This document shows positions 12,014 to 22,800 of a DNA stretch of 64,000 bases, piece by piece. Position numbers and translations under genes: made by a program. The stretch covers positions 27,727,134 to 27,791,133 of the forward strand of contig OX465101.1 in assembly GCA_949987565.1 (NCBI GenBank), read 5' to 3'. Each line of letters starts with the position of its first letter. Position 1 is the first letter of the stretch. Source of the stretch: Luidia sarsii. Its lineage: Eukaryota > Echinodermata > Asteroidea > Paxillosida > Luidiidae. The notes below the pieces were generated by a model. It made no database searches and was not told the DNA's origin. It worked only from the letters and a program-made list of their open reading frames with translations.

Positions 12014-12025
12014 AAGAAACGCTCG

Positions 12026-13272
12026 GAAAAGGTTTGAAAATTACTTTTACAGTCAACCTAAAAAAAGATGGCAGCGCGTAGCACGGGAGACAGAAAAACA
12101 CCCTTCCAAAATAATCGCGTACATTGCACTTTGCATCTGGTCGGCTTTTGGCGATAATGGCTTCTACCAACTTGCCACGAAGGCGGCACATTTCCACAAG
12201 CGTTTCCATTATATACAGTGCATGAGTGATAGATAGTCATATTTAATTAAGATAACACGCTGTGAATACATGAGTGTCTGATTACAGAGACGGTTGAAAT
12301 TCGTAGCAGTCTCAAATACATGTACTGCAAATAATAATCAGGCATGGTGTACGTGACATCGCGCTTCGTCACCATCACACACTTGAATGCGCCTTCCTCA
12401 ATAGAGATAAAGAACTTTCAGTGTTCACTCCATTCGTTTTACTTTTAAAACGGAGAACATTACTAAACTAGGACCGACTCTAAAATGGGCCTCGGCATGT
12501 TAACTTCAGATTCTGCTTCACAGTTTCTAAAGGGAGGCAAAGAGGCAGCCATGCGTGAGCGCGAAATGGGATATTTCTTCGTCACAATGGGCGTCGAGGA
12601 CCGCGCACAAAGCCCCGTACATGACGTCACGTTCCAGTCAACAGAGAGGGTACCCCGCCATTGTCTACACGTACTTCGCGTAGGTCACCCGTCTCCCCCA
12701 CTCACGGCTAAATATAGAGCATGACGTAGGGCCTACTGCAGAGCGCATGCCACAATGCGTCCAACAAACCGAAACCCGCCGTGGTCCTGGGCCCGTGCGT
12801 CTGTGGTATATCACCATCGAAATCCACCAATGGGGACAAACAAAACCCCAGATGCAAACGATAGCAACACATTCTTTGCCCTTCACAAAATGACGCAAAA
12901 TAATTACGTAACAAAATAACAACAGCCAAAAGAAACAACAAAACAAACGGCGCAGTTCCGGCAATAGCATCTAGGTATTTCCAATTCACCTGCAAGAAGT
13001 AAACAAGTTTCGCAATTGTCGGAAGGAGGACGCAATCTTGCGAAGTCACTTCATACCTGACTAAACTTTAATTTCTTTTTCCCTCCGATGCATGAGAGAT
13101 TGACAAAATGTAAATAACCAGTGGCCAAAACGAGCCTCGTGCAATTACGTGAGTGCATGAAATAGAATCTAGAATATGCTTCCTCAAATCTTTGTTCTCA
13201 CTGATGTGCGGGAAACAATATAGAACTTACTGTGCTAAAGATTAGGTATACAATAAATTACTTAGATCCGAC
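12026..13272. other. No gene recognised
   Basis: Contains one TGACGTCA (CRE-type) site at 12622-12629 in a CpG-rich stretch (12540-12640). Overlapping open frames at 12665-13049 on the minus strand are hydrophobic but have no recognisable motif. Confidence 0.4.
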
Positions 13273-13373
13273 GTGTACATGTTGAGTACATACATGTTGT
13301 GTACATGTTGTGTACATGTTGTGTACATGTTGTGTACATGTTGTGTACATGTTGTACATGTTGTGTAGGGGCT
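13273..13373. repeat. 11-bp minisatellite fused to a MITE end
   Basis: About eight units of ATGTTGTGTAC, with one 9-bp and one diverged unit, run directly into ATGTTGTGTAGGGGCT (13358-13373). That last block is an exact family B terminal repeat facing rightward. The unit differs from the TIR block ATGTTGTGTAG at one base, so the array most likely grew out of the end of a second, otherwise lost, B copy. Confidence 0.85.
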
Positions 13374-13377
13374 TTAA

Positions 13378-13696
13378 AGCCCCTACACAACATTAGTAAG
13401 ATTGAAAAACAGAAATGTTCACAGATTCACATACAGTTTGAAGAAATATTTTTGCCTAAAATGCTGTATTTTTGGAGAAAAGAGTACGTCTCATCGAGAT
13501 TTAAACTATTTTTTTGAACAGTACGGCGTTGAATGCTGCATTTACACGAAACAAATGAAGCGGTTTTCACGATTTTCTCGAGACTCGGTTGGCGGATTGA
13601 GCTGAAATTTTCACAGGTGTGCTATTTCATGCAAATGTTGGATCAGAAAACGTATGGATGTTATTCTTTGACCTCGACCAATGCTGTGTAGGGGTT
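13378..13696 (-). mobile_element. MITE family B, copy B2
   Basis: 319 bp between TTAA at 13374-13377 and 13697-13700, in the opposite orientation to B1. TIRs are AGCCCCTACACAACAT at the left and GCTGTGTAGGGGTT at the right. Its left end abuts the end of another B copy, giving a perfect 36-bp palindrome centred on TTAA (13358-13393). Non-coding. Confidence 0.85.
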
Positions 13697-13700
13697 TTAA

Positions 13701-13803
13701 AGCCAGAATGCCTTTGAGAAAAAAAATATGTAAGGATCGAAACGTCGGGCTCTTTAAGATTTTCAGATTTGCATTTTGGTCATTCGAGTAACTTAGCAAC
13801 AAT
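13701..13803 (+). mobile_element. Family A fragment A5 (right part)
   Basis: CCTTTGAGAA, GGATCGAAACGTCGGGCTCT and the tail beginning GATTTGCATTTTGGTCATT are present. The left hairpin arm is missing and MITE B2 directly abuts it. The end of the tail is diverged (GAGTAACTTAGCAAC). Confidence 0.65.
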
Positions 13804-14117
13804 GTTCATGGGTATCGCTTGTTGCGCATATTCAGCACTATGCCCTACACGTTGTGCAGGTGATGCGCTCTGGAGTGAAACCCATCTTGACTATTGAGTC
13901 ACGCCAGTTTCGAGGGCAAGTGTCCTCATCTTTTTTTTACACGGTTTCACAAAGGTCCAGCATAGCGTTATCTCGAAAATGAATCGTTCCAATGGGTGAA
14001 CAGAAACGGTCACGTATATTTGGGGCTATTTTCTTTTACAGGCTGGGGAGGTAAATGTGTTTTTTTTTTTTGGGGGGGGGAGGGGGTTAAGTCATCTCTC
14101 GGGAAGGAATAGTTACC
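13804..14117. other. No gene recognised; T12G9 junction
   Basis: Holds a T-then-G homopolymer junction at 14060-14080. Nothing else was recognised. Confidence 0.4.
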
Positions 14118-14365
14118 GACTCTTCTCAGAGCCGCACTCCTCGAAAGAGGCGGGTTCCACCATGTTTACAGTACACGGCATCAGCGCAAATTGTCCACAT
14201 TGTAAATTCCACCATGCAAACAGTCTCCTGAAGACGAACAGTCTCCTGCATACGAACAGAGTACACTGTTCGAAACGTCGAGTTTCTCCGGTTCTTTTCA
14301 GAACCACACATATAGGCTACTCACAAAAAGAGAGCTTTGCATGGTGTCACCGCAAACCTGGATAG
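14118..14365 (+). repeat. Family F repeat with two histone-type stem-loops
   Basis: GACTCTTCTCAGAGCC (14118-14133) and GGTTCTTTTCAGAACC followed by ACACA (14290-14305) both fit, or nearly fit, the histone mRNA 3' stem-loop pattern GGYYCTTTTCAGRRCC. A purine-rich block (CACAAAAAGAGAG) follows the second one at the distance of a histone downstream element. Between them lies an 18-bp tandem duplication (CAGTCTCCTGAAGACGAA) and a CGAACAG/CTGTTCG inverted pair ending in GAAACGTCG. The flank GGTGTCACCGCAAACC is shared with the copy at 17 kb. No histone coding sequence lies upstream, so I treat it as a dispersed repeat. Confidence 0.5.
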
Positions 14366-14426
14366 CTGCTCCATGATCTCCCCGGCCCCAAAATAAAAAC
14401 CCTCGCTGCTGTGAAACCAAATGTAC

Positions 14427-14480
14427 AGCGAGGGCTTGACGCGTCCGAACATACAGCGTGACTTTTCTCAAAGGCAGAAT
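14427..14480 (+). mobile_element. Family A fragment A6 (left arm only)
   Basis: GCGAGGGCTTGACGCGTCCG followed by TTTCTCAAAGGCAGAAT matches the left half of the family A hairpin with several substitutions. The right half is missing. A 9-bp inverted pair CCCTCGCTG/CAGCGAGGG (14400-14408, 14426-14434) overlaps its start. Confidence 0.5.
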
Positions 14481-14549
14481 AGCTGTTCATTAAAAAAAAA
14501 AAGCGGAATTACATTGAGTCAAGGTCACGCACCCCTGATTATGTACCGA

Positions 14550-15525
14550 CCCCCCCCCCAAAAAAAAATATAAAAAAATAAATAAAATAATAATTCCATT
14601 AAGAGCGCAGGGGGTTTGTCATTTTACACGCACGGTCGATAGATTACCCAGTTGCTGATACGCTGAGCAGCCCGCTGGCGACAATTATTAGCCGAAATAA
14701 TCGACATGGGAACGGATAGGGCGGGCAGGCGCGCACTTTGCTCCTGCTATCTCGCCCGATTATCTAGTCATTATCTTTCTAAACTCCCCGGGGGTAAAAG
14801 GTTATAACCCCAGAAGGAAACGAAACGATCGCACCGCACGGTGGTGAGACAAGTGGGCCAAGAGCGAGGTTTGCATGTTTGAGTATATCCCCACAGGGAC
14901 ATGACGACATCGCCAGCCAATGGTTCCTAGCTCTCCATATTAGGACTTCATCGCGGGAGATAAGAGTCCACTACACAACGATAGCTATAGCTTGTTGGCG
15001 AGTTGCACGCAGTTCCGCCAGTCATCAACCACCTTGTTTCGTTACTTCACTGCAGTTGAAAGTTCACCGCCGAACTTATGGTTTCTGTCGGCGTCCCAAA
15101 AAAAGTGCTTAAAGGGAAACTGAGCCTATTGCTAAACCACCCGAATTCAGAATTGTCCAGGCATCAAAATCGAAAGGCTTTTCCTTACTGACAGCAGTAA
15201 ACTCATCACGGGGAAATTCTCCTTTTTAATAATTTAATCACACTGAACTTGTGAACTCAGAATTTATTGTATCCGACTATCATGCAGCTGTCAAATTCAC
15301 GAAACAAGGATGTGATGTGAGGCCGACCGGCACGCGGAACTTTGTTTGACAATGCGCGCTTCCGTGCGGAAGTGTGTGGACGAAAATGCTGCAATTCCTG
15401 GAAGCTTGCAACGAGATCTCGACGGCATCAACGGGAAAAAAGGGGGTCACGTGGCCTGAGTCACTCCACGTGATAATGAGACGGGTCGTTTTTCAAAGGA
15501 AAAAACAACGACTGAGGAGACGGCT
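14550..15525. other. No gene recognised; C10A9 junction and CpG-rich patch
   Basis: C10A9 junction at 14550-14568. The stretch 14640-14790 is non-repetitive and CpG-rich, with paired ATTATCT (GATA-type) words at about 14759-14777. It has the look of regulatory DNA but no proof. The rest has short open frames only. Confidence 0.35.
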
Positions 15526-15529
15526 TCAA

Positions 15530-15869
15530 GCCCTACAAAACATTGGTCGAGGTCAATGAAAAACATTCATACGTTGTCTGATCCAACTGCATGAAATAGC
15601 ACACCTGTGAAAATTTCAGCTCAATCCGCCAACCGAGTCTCGAGAAAATCGCGAAAATGCAGCATTCAACGCCGTACTGTTCCGAAAAATAGTTTAGATC
15701 TCGGTGAGACGTAAACTATTTCTTTTACTCATTTCTCCCAAAATACAAAGTTTTAGACAGCAATATTTCAGTGCGAGGTTTCTACTATAACCATCTTCAA
15801 ACTGTATAAGTTTCATGTAAATCTGTTTACATTTCTGTTTTTCGATCTTACCAATGTTGTGTGGGGGCT
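15530..15869 (+). mobile_element. MITE family B, copy B3
   Basis: About 340 bp, same orientation as B1. The right TTAA is intact (15870-15873). The left duplication is decayed to TCAA (15526-15529). TIRs are GCCCTACAAAACATTGGT and ACCAATGTTGTGTGGGGGCT. The internal sequence is collinear with B1. Confidence 0.8.
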
Positions 15870-16237
15870 TTAACTTGCATAATTATACATTATTTGTTTA
15901 ATGGTTGTGCAAGAACAGTATGAGAAGACCTGTCAGTATGCAGTGTGTGGCCTCTTGGAGGGATCATGAATTTTGTCTAACCACAATTAATCAACAAAAT
16001 CTACAAAATTAGCAAACAAAGTCGGACGAAACAAAAAAATCACAACGATGTCAACGATGTCGCGGATGGTGATGGTGATGACTGCGCGAAAAAAAACCGA
16101 GAATGTGGATGGTACAGGGATAACGCGCCTTTATCACGCGGCGTATATTCCGGCATCGAAAAACCACCCACCATCATCAGTATACCGACTCTATCTACAG
16201 CTCCTTAACCTTGAGAACGTGCTAAGCATGAAACGGT
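15870..16237. other. No gene recognised
   Basis: AT-rich spacer between two B MITEs. It includes a short GATGTC/GATGGTGATG low-complexity stretch at about 16046-16080. Confidence 0.4.
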
Positions 16238-16241
16238 TTAA

Positions 16242-16584
16242 GTAGGCCCAATGCAACATTGGGAAGATCTAAGTATGTAGGCCTAGATGGTCATGATAGA
16301 ATCCTCATGTTGAAATCTTACGGTCTGGAATGCTGTACTTCTCGAGAAATCTTCACTCAAACATCGACAAATAGTTCATTACTCGCGAGTGATAAACTAT
16401 TTCTTACACTACAGAACGGTGCAAAAACCGTGACTTTTTTTTTTGTCTTTTCCTACTTTCTCAGATAACCATTTGAGCTAGTAAAACCTTTGCAGGATTT
16501 TTTTTTTTTTTTAATGTTGAATAGTTTAACACACAAACTGGCAATCTTTGGACTTTTACCAATGTTGTAACTTGTATAGGGCCT
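16242..16584 (+). mobile_element. MITE family B, subfamily 2, copy B4
   Basis: 343 bp between TTAA at 16238-16241 and 16585-16588. TIRs are diverged (GTAGGCCCAATGCAACATTGG at the left, ATAGGGCCT at the right). The interior differs from B1 and carries a near-perfect 34-bp palindrome (16369-16402) centred on CTCGCGAG. Copy B5 at 61.3 kb has a matching central block, so these two form a subfamily. Confidence 0.7.
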
Positions 16585-16588
16585 TTAA

Positions 16589-17049
16589 AGCACGATTTGC
16601 TGACTGCATTCTCAAGTACTGCACGTCGCATATTTATCTAAATGGCAGAGTTAATTGAGATTACATCTGGCGATCCTTCAGGTAACACACCATGCATGTG
16701 TACAGTACATCTACTGTTACTGTTTGGTTTTGTCATTTTGTAAAAGTTCATATTTGTATGATGATGCTATTTTTGCTTGCCCTGAGAAATAATAAATGAA
16801 ATTTAATTAAATAAAATCGCGTTTGACTAGTATTCGAATATTGGGTGCATAGTATAAAAACCCAAGTGTGTCTTTGTCTGGCAACCTCATTTCATTAAGC
16901 ATAATTTTTCATGCCTAAGACAGATTGGCGCTAAAAGAAAATGGCCCATTGGGTCAATTACATTTTCGTAATTGATTAGCAGAAACGTTATTTAGCAGAA
17001 ACGTTAGCCGAGTAAGATTTGAAGCTTTGCATGCATTGGAAGGAAGCAC
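16589..17049. other. No gene recognised
   Basis: AT-rich, non-coding. No repeat family was recognised. Confidence 0.4.
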
Positions 17050-17235
17050 CGATGATAGTTGGAATCCAGCAGTCTCCTGACGACGCGAAACGTTGAGTTG
17101 CCAGTTCTGACCGGCTCTTTTTTAGAGCCCGCACACCGTCTGGAAATAGATGTGCTGTCACCGCAAACCTTCCACCTATATTCCTGGCAGCCGTGACGCA
17201 TTTTTTTCCCAACAGAGCCACGATGACACCATGCA
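17050..17235 (+). repeat. Family F repeat, copy with stem-loop
   Basis: CAGTCTCCTGACGACGCGAA, then GGCTCTTTTTTAGAGCC (17113-17129), then CGCACACCGTCTGGAAATAG, and finally CTGTCACCGCAAACC. The block order is the same as in the 14.1-14.4 kb copy. The stem is perfect, but the loop has one extra T compared with a histone stem-loop. Confidence 0.5.
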
Positions 17236-17730
17236 CGCAGATACTAATGACACATGCCGCTTAAAAGCATGGAAACAAAACCACTCCAAGATTGCCAAGC
17301 ATTATGTCGTGCGGTGATTAATGCGTACGACCATTGAATTCGAGCATTGGGCGCTTAGAACAAAGAACAAGTTGCAGGACCTTTCTCAGAGGCTCTCCTA
17401 GTTTCTGATAATTTATTAAGCACGCAAGAGTTTCCATGCCGAAGTGAACTTTGGTGCTTAAGATTAGTAGCTCCAGGTTATCAACCATTATTGAAAGAAA
17501 GGCAACATATGGCAAGGAAGTGAAACAGCAGAGGGTATTATTACAAATGTCATTTCGTTCCGTTTTCAATGTCGAGCCCTTTGTTCCTCAGTTTCTGGTC
17601 TCGATTTCCTCCTATAGGCCTATTATCTATAACCGCACAAACGGATGGAGATCATGGTTCGCCATCTGACCTGAATATCACTCATTGTGATGGCAGTTTC
17701 ACAGGATGGACCGTTGCAGGCATTTTCGTA
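17236..17730. other. No gene recognised
   Basis: Short open frames on both strands without motifs. A small AGGACCTTTCTCAGAGGCTC remnant at about 17375 recalls family A. Confidence 0.35.
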
Positions 17731-18125
17731 CTCGCACAACGGACAGGCTATCTGCTGAGCAAAAAGTCTCTGGTGGCCGTTAGCTCAGCACGTATAGCTC
17801 ACCGTGTGCGCTTAACTTTTGGTGAGATTTCTGCCTCAAGAGGCCGTGAGACCAATATCTATCCTGTTTGATTTTGGCAACCACGTGAATAGGGCGTGCG
17901 CTTTCATTGGCCAGTTGCTATGTTGTTTTGCTCAGCACGTAGCTCAAGTCGCCGCACACGATGAGTTTTCATCCACGAGAGGCGAAAAAAATCAAACAGG
18001 ATAGATATTGGTCTCACGGCCTCTTTAGGAAGAAATCTCACTAAAAGTTCAGCGCACACGGGGAGCTACGTGCTGAGCTAACGATCTCGAGAGAATTTTT
18101 GCTCAGCAGATAGCTCTCGTTTGCG
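17731..18125. repeat. Large foldback element H
   Basis: The arms at about 17731-17875 and 17988-18125 are inverted copies. The inner 36 bp (17840-17875 against 17988-18023) is a perfect inverted repeat. The outer parts share CTATCTGCTGAGCAAAAA and GTTAGCTCAGCACGTA blocks with small gaps. The spacer of about 112 bp contains a third copy of the arm motif, GCTCAGCACGTAGCTC (17930-17945), in direct orientation with the left arm. There is no coding capacity. The likely identity is a non-autonomous foldback DNA element. Confidence 0.75.
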
Positions 18126-18640
18126 GCGGCCATTAATGCTAACCTGAATGACACAAATGAACGGGTGATGATTTTGAGACGGATGTTTCCTATGGCCCTT
18201 CAGAATGCAAGCCTACGATTGAGTTATCCCTGGGGTATATGCCCCACTTGAAGGCTATGATTTAGAATTTCTTGGCCGCCGATTCATTCGACGGTTTTGG
18301 GCTATTATTTTGTGAGTATGAATTACCCACGAACTCTTTATTTCATTCCAACGCGGCAAAAAACATTATGCAGCTTCCGGAGATGAGACAGTATGCACCC
18401 ATGACACTTACTGACAACTCGGTTTACGTAAATTATTATGTTAATACCATGGTAATACAATGTGGGTCTGTGCTGGAATCTGGACCCTTCATATCATAGG
18501 ACTGTCATTGACTGACAACTGCATGCAAGCCTACATCCCCTATCAAGTCAACAGCTTATCCAAAACAAAAGTAAAACAGGAGGCAAAAGTAAAGAACGCA
18601 ACCAATGGTTTCTGGTATCGACTAAATATGACTAAATCAA
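18126..18640. other. No gene recognised
   Basis: Short open frames only and no recognised repeat. Confidence 0.4.
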
Positions 18641-18818
18641 CACAGCTCCACCGGGCCGCCAGCGTTGGCATGGCCCGCGAGAGAGCGGCCGCGCAGCTGA
18701 TGACGTCAGGTCCTCCTTCTGGCAGTGACGTAGTCGACCCCATTCATGGTCACCTCGTCGTTGACATACCACCAAACCCGAGCGAGGTCCGCAGGAGAAT
18801 AATTGGGGGGGGGGGGGG
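18641..18818. other. CpG-dense patch with CRE word and G14 run
   Basis: High CpG density with GCGGCCGC at 18685-18692 and TGACGTCA at 18701-18708, then a G run at 18805-18818. A 133-codon frame (18460-18861) crosses it but has no recognisable domain and ends in the G run. Confidence 0.3.
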
Positions 18819-19159
18819 AGAGACAGAGAACCAAATGGTCTGTGCCCGTCAGTCTTTATAAATGATATCCGAGCTCCTCGGCTCTCTGCGGTCGATGATT
18901 GTAAACAATAAATGTCAGGTGACGCTATTTTCCACGATCTGGGAAAAGTAAAGAAAAGGAAGACAAACAAACGATAAGTGTCATGCGCATCACCATTCGT
19001 GACTTACCAATAATTATTTCATTGACCCCCTTTTATCAGCAATGGTATGTATCGATCTAACTCCGAATTGATAGTGTGATACGCTGCAATTTAATGATCC
19101 AAATTGCAAATGCCAAAACATGGTAGGCCTACTGGTAGTGGTAGGGCCACGTTTCGCCG

Positions 19160-19222
19160 CCTTCCTTTCAGCATGGCTTTCAGAAAGGTCCTGCTGAGAT
19201 CGAAACGTCGGGCACTCTAAAT
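19160..19222 (+). mobile_element. Family A fragment A7 (right arm)
   Basis: TTTCAGAAAGGTCCTGCTGAGATCGAAACGTCGGGCACTCTAAATC-type sequence matches the right hairpin arm. The left arm and tail are missing. Confidence 0.65.
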
Positions 19223-19849
19223 CCCGACATATCTTTAGAATCCGGGTGACTGAAGAACGCGGCTGTCTTAAATGTTATTATATTTTTATAAGCCAATTTC
19301 CCTCTTGCGTTCGAGCAAGTTCTCCAGGCCAACCGAACTCCACTGACAGCCTCGCTTTCACTTTGAGCATGCTTCAAGGGACTCAGCTCCTTCTCAGCTT
19401 TGTCCGAACATTGGGCAAGCAAAATGTAGACAGGTAAAAAAAAAAAAACACTGACACGGAGGAAGGGAGTGAAACAAATTACGACGGCAACAAGCTTGCG
19501 TGGAGCAGAAGACCGTGCGTCACATTTCCCGGGAATTGCTCTGACATAGTGGAAACGCCACTTGCATTTCCAGTGGAAGTTTCGGAATGTTTTGAGCCGG
19601 AGCCTTAAAAAAAAAACCCGACTAATGACCCCGATCCGATGGGATGAACTGTGGAAAAGCCTACTCGCGGGCGGGTCAATCGGGGCCACAATAGCGCACC
19701 GATCGATGGCCACTCGTTAGCAGCGTCACCGGCTTACGCGCAGCGTCTCCAGATCGACACCAACGATCGTTTCTCGGGTGCTCATCCCTTTCATACTGGG
19801 GGGGGGGGGTGTTTAAATCCTGCCGCAAGCTTGCCTGCAGTGCGTCAGC
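19223..19849. other. No gene recognised
   Basis: A 177-codon frame on the minus strand (19180-19713) overlaps the family A fragment and an A-rich tract and shows no domain, so I leave it uncalled. A G run lies at about 19799-19809. Confidence 0.4.
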
Positions 19850-19893
19850 AGCTTGGTAATAATAGCTTGGTAATAATAGCTTGAAATAATAGC
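19850..19893. repeat. 14-bp tandem repeat, three units
   Basis: AGCTTGGTAATAAT repeated twice, plus a diverged third unit AGCTTGAAATAAT. A small array with no wider structure. Confidence 0.7.
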
Positions 19894-22800
19894 TATACCG
19901 AGCACTGACGTTGACCAAAAGATCTTACGTCTTAGGTCTTACGTATCTATGGAACAATGATGCCCACTTTATCGTAATTTGTATTTAATTTACGTGGTCC
20001 GGTCGTTCGCAGAAACTGCCTTCCAAACATCGCCCTAAGCGAAATGCATACGCAATTGCCTCGGTATACGAAAGCATGCAAGCTTACCCTGAAAAGTCAT
20101 CCTGGGTATAAATTATGAACGGCATTACTTACAGCATTTCGACCCGAGCTGTTTTGTTTGCAAGGAGTTCATTTTCAATTAAGCTTTAGATGTAGATTCT
20201 ATAGTTCTCTCTCTTTTAAAGCATTATAGGCTTTCAGAGCTTTGCAAGGATATATGAAATCGGACCCATTGAAAACAGGGATGCAGCTTTTTTCTCTTTT
20301 TTTTCTTTATAGGCGCTAACTTGACGGAGACAACAAAGCTAATTGTCTCCGTGCCCCGTGGTCATCGCCTTGCGTCTCTTCAGACGTTCAGGTAAACATC
20401 CCACAAGTGCCCCCACTTGCCTATACTAGCCTGGAGGCAAATTGCTTTGGCCCACTGGCCACACTTTTCGGTCCCAAGTTCCGCCGTAGATTGGTCAATA
20501 TATAGCAAAACACTCCCGGCTGGACCACTCCGGCCGAACCTTCACGGCAAAACCGAGGCCTTCATTCAACAGTCCACACCAGCGGTGTTAAACGATGTAA
20601 TTCCTTCCACGGTGTTAGTGGGCAAATGGTAACAAACCGCGAACACGCGAATGGATTGGGCATAACTTCGACAGACCATAACACTAAGCATAATTATAGG
20701 TGCTCAGCTGAAACAGATAACATACCTGTAGCTCAGCTTACCAAAATAAATAGCATCAGCCTCACACCACAGCATAGGCCCAAACACTAAAAACAGAGTT
20801 TAAGAGGTTTACCTCCCGTGTTGCTTATTTTTATGAATGGCTGTTAGCCTGTATCCCTCCCGCCATCACCGAGGTCGTTTGGTAGCGCGCAAAGTGAAAC
20901 CAATAAGCGACCCAAGTATAGTACAACTTGGATAATTATGCCAGTAAGCCACCTTTTATGGAAACCCCCACTTCCCTACTTTCGCTCCTTGAGAGAAAGT
21001 GTAGCTATTCGTCCTTGAGTTGTTTGTCGTTCCTTTCGGCGAGTGAGTCCGTAAGGAGTCCTTAATACCTCGTCTCCCCCCCCCCTTTCTTCGACTCGCC
21101 GGCGGAGCAAAACACGGCAAGACAAGAGCGAGCGCCATGGACAAGGGTTTAAATTTAACGCACTCCGATAGATCAACATCATTCAGTCCGGCGTCGGGAG
21201 AAGGTCGCTTGGTTGTTTTCAGTCCACACACTGGGCACATGTCCACGCAGCGCGTGTAATTTATAGATTGGGTGGGGGGATGCGTCGACATCGCAACACC
21301 TGGGCTCATTTTCATACAGCCGCTTAATTAAGCATGAAAATCTGCTAAGCTGAATATTTCCTGGCAGGGAAAACAGGATTACAAACCGCACCGCGATGTG
21401 ATGCCAATTGCTTTTGACTTGCATTGCACTCTTCTTTACTCAGCATTGAAACAGTTGTGAAGTTTGGGTTGACGAAGTAATCCTATGAACCATGAGTTTC
21501 GGGCGCTTAGTTAAAGCCCTTTTCAGACGGCGCTGAAAAAAAAAATATCAAGGCTCGAGAAAATGTCTCATGCATGAGAAATCTTACAAATGTGCTATCG
21601 TGGGAAATGTCTACGAAACTGGCCACTTGTTCTTGTTTTATCAGAGGTGCACGATGAGAGTTTGTGATAAATAGCCAACACAATGGGAATAGCAAGGGGA
21701 CTTTTACTGACCATGTTATCAATTCACTTGGTCTGTGCCGACGTCACAGAATGGCATTCTGGCACCTGATTGGTCAGTTTGGCTGTTCCATGTTAAAGTG
21801 AAAGATTACTACAGGCGTCAACGATAAAGTTCATGAAATACAATTTTACAGCTAAATTAAGAATTGATTTAAACTTTTTGTTTGAATCGATTTTTAGTAA
21901 TAACTGAATGCAACTCCATCTGATGATTTTTACACTCATTCATGTGACTATATTTTTAAAAGTGGACATTATTATGACCACTCCATACTCCATAGTCACT
22001 CTATGATAAGTTTCAATCCGGTTGAAGGGAGTGAGCCTTTCAAACTCAACAGCTCCGACCAACAGAATAATATTGATACATGTGCTTGGACTGGCGATGC
22101 TGAAAACGTTGGTTACATGTTGTCAAAAATTAATGTTTTGACAGTGTGTGCATGGAATCATACGCACACGATGCTGCAAAAGGAACAATTTGCCAATTGA
22201 CCATAATTATCATGGCAGGGTCCATGCACCATCATTTGCAGTTGCACTCATCGAACAATTCGATTTGGATTTCACCCACGGGGATTACCCAACAAATCGA
22301 ATGCTATTTGGGCGAGGCGCATGAAGAAAGAAAGAAAAAATCGAAACGGCAAAACTAACAAGTCTGCCAATGTCGACACAGTGTCCGCTCCTAATTCGAC
22401 CCGCAAGCTCCTTAAAGTCCAAAATCAATGGACTGTGGGTGGGGCTGGCATCTCCAGTCTCCCGATACCGCCTCCCTATCAACTTTCCAAACGAGTTCAA
22501 AGGAATGCTCAAGTTCGATACGATGACCGCAGAGAGTTGTCCGTCGGGTTTTGCGTTCCCATGGAGAGGCCGGCCATGTGCCCCCGATCGAAGGTGCTCG
22601 ACAAACCGCAGACTATTTGGTCACCCGTCAAGACTATAAGTCCACCCCCAACAATGGCCATTGTCCATCACCAGGGCGTGTGACCGGTGGGCAACAAAAG
22701 GGTGTGGGCGTGTGCGAGGCGCACAATTTGACGAGCTGCCCCAAATGGATCCACATTTCTGAGAATTCCTTTAGGCTTTAGCAACTGGGAGCCGTTTACG

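Noticed and set aside
14290..14305. True histone gene 3' end
   Set aside because: No histone coding sequence lies upstream, and the motif recurs with shared flanks elsewhere, so a dispersed repeat explains it better.
19180..19713. 177-codon minus-strand frame
   Set aside because: It contains a family A fragment at one end and an A-rich tract in the middle, and the product is unrecognisable.
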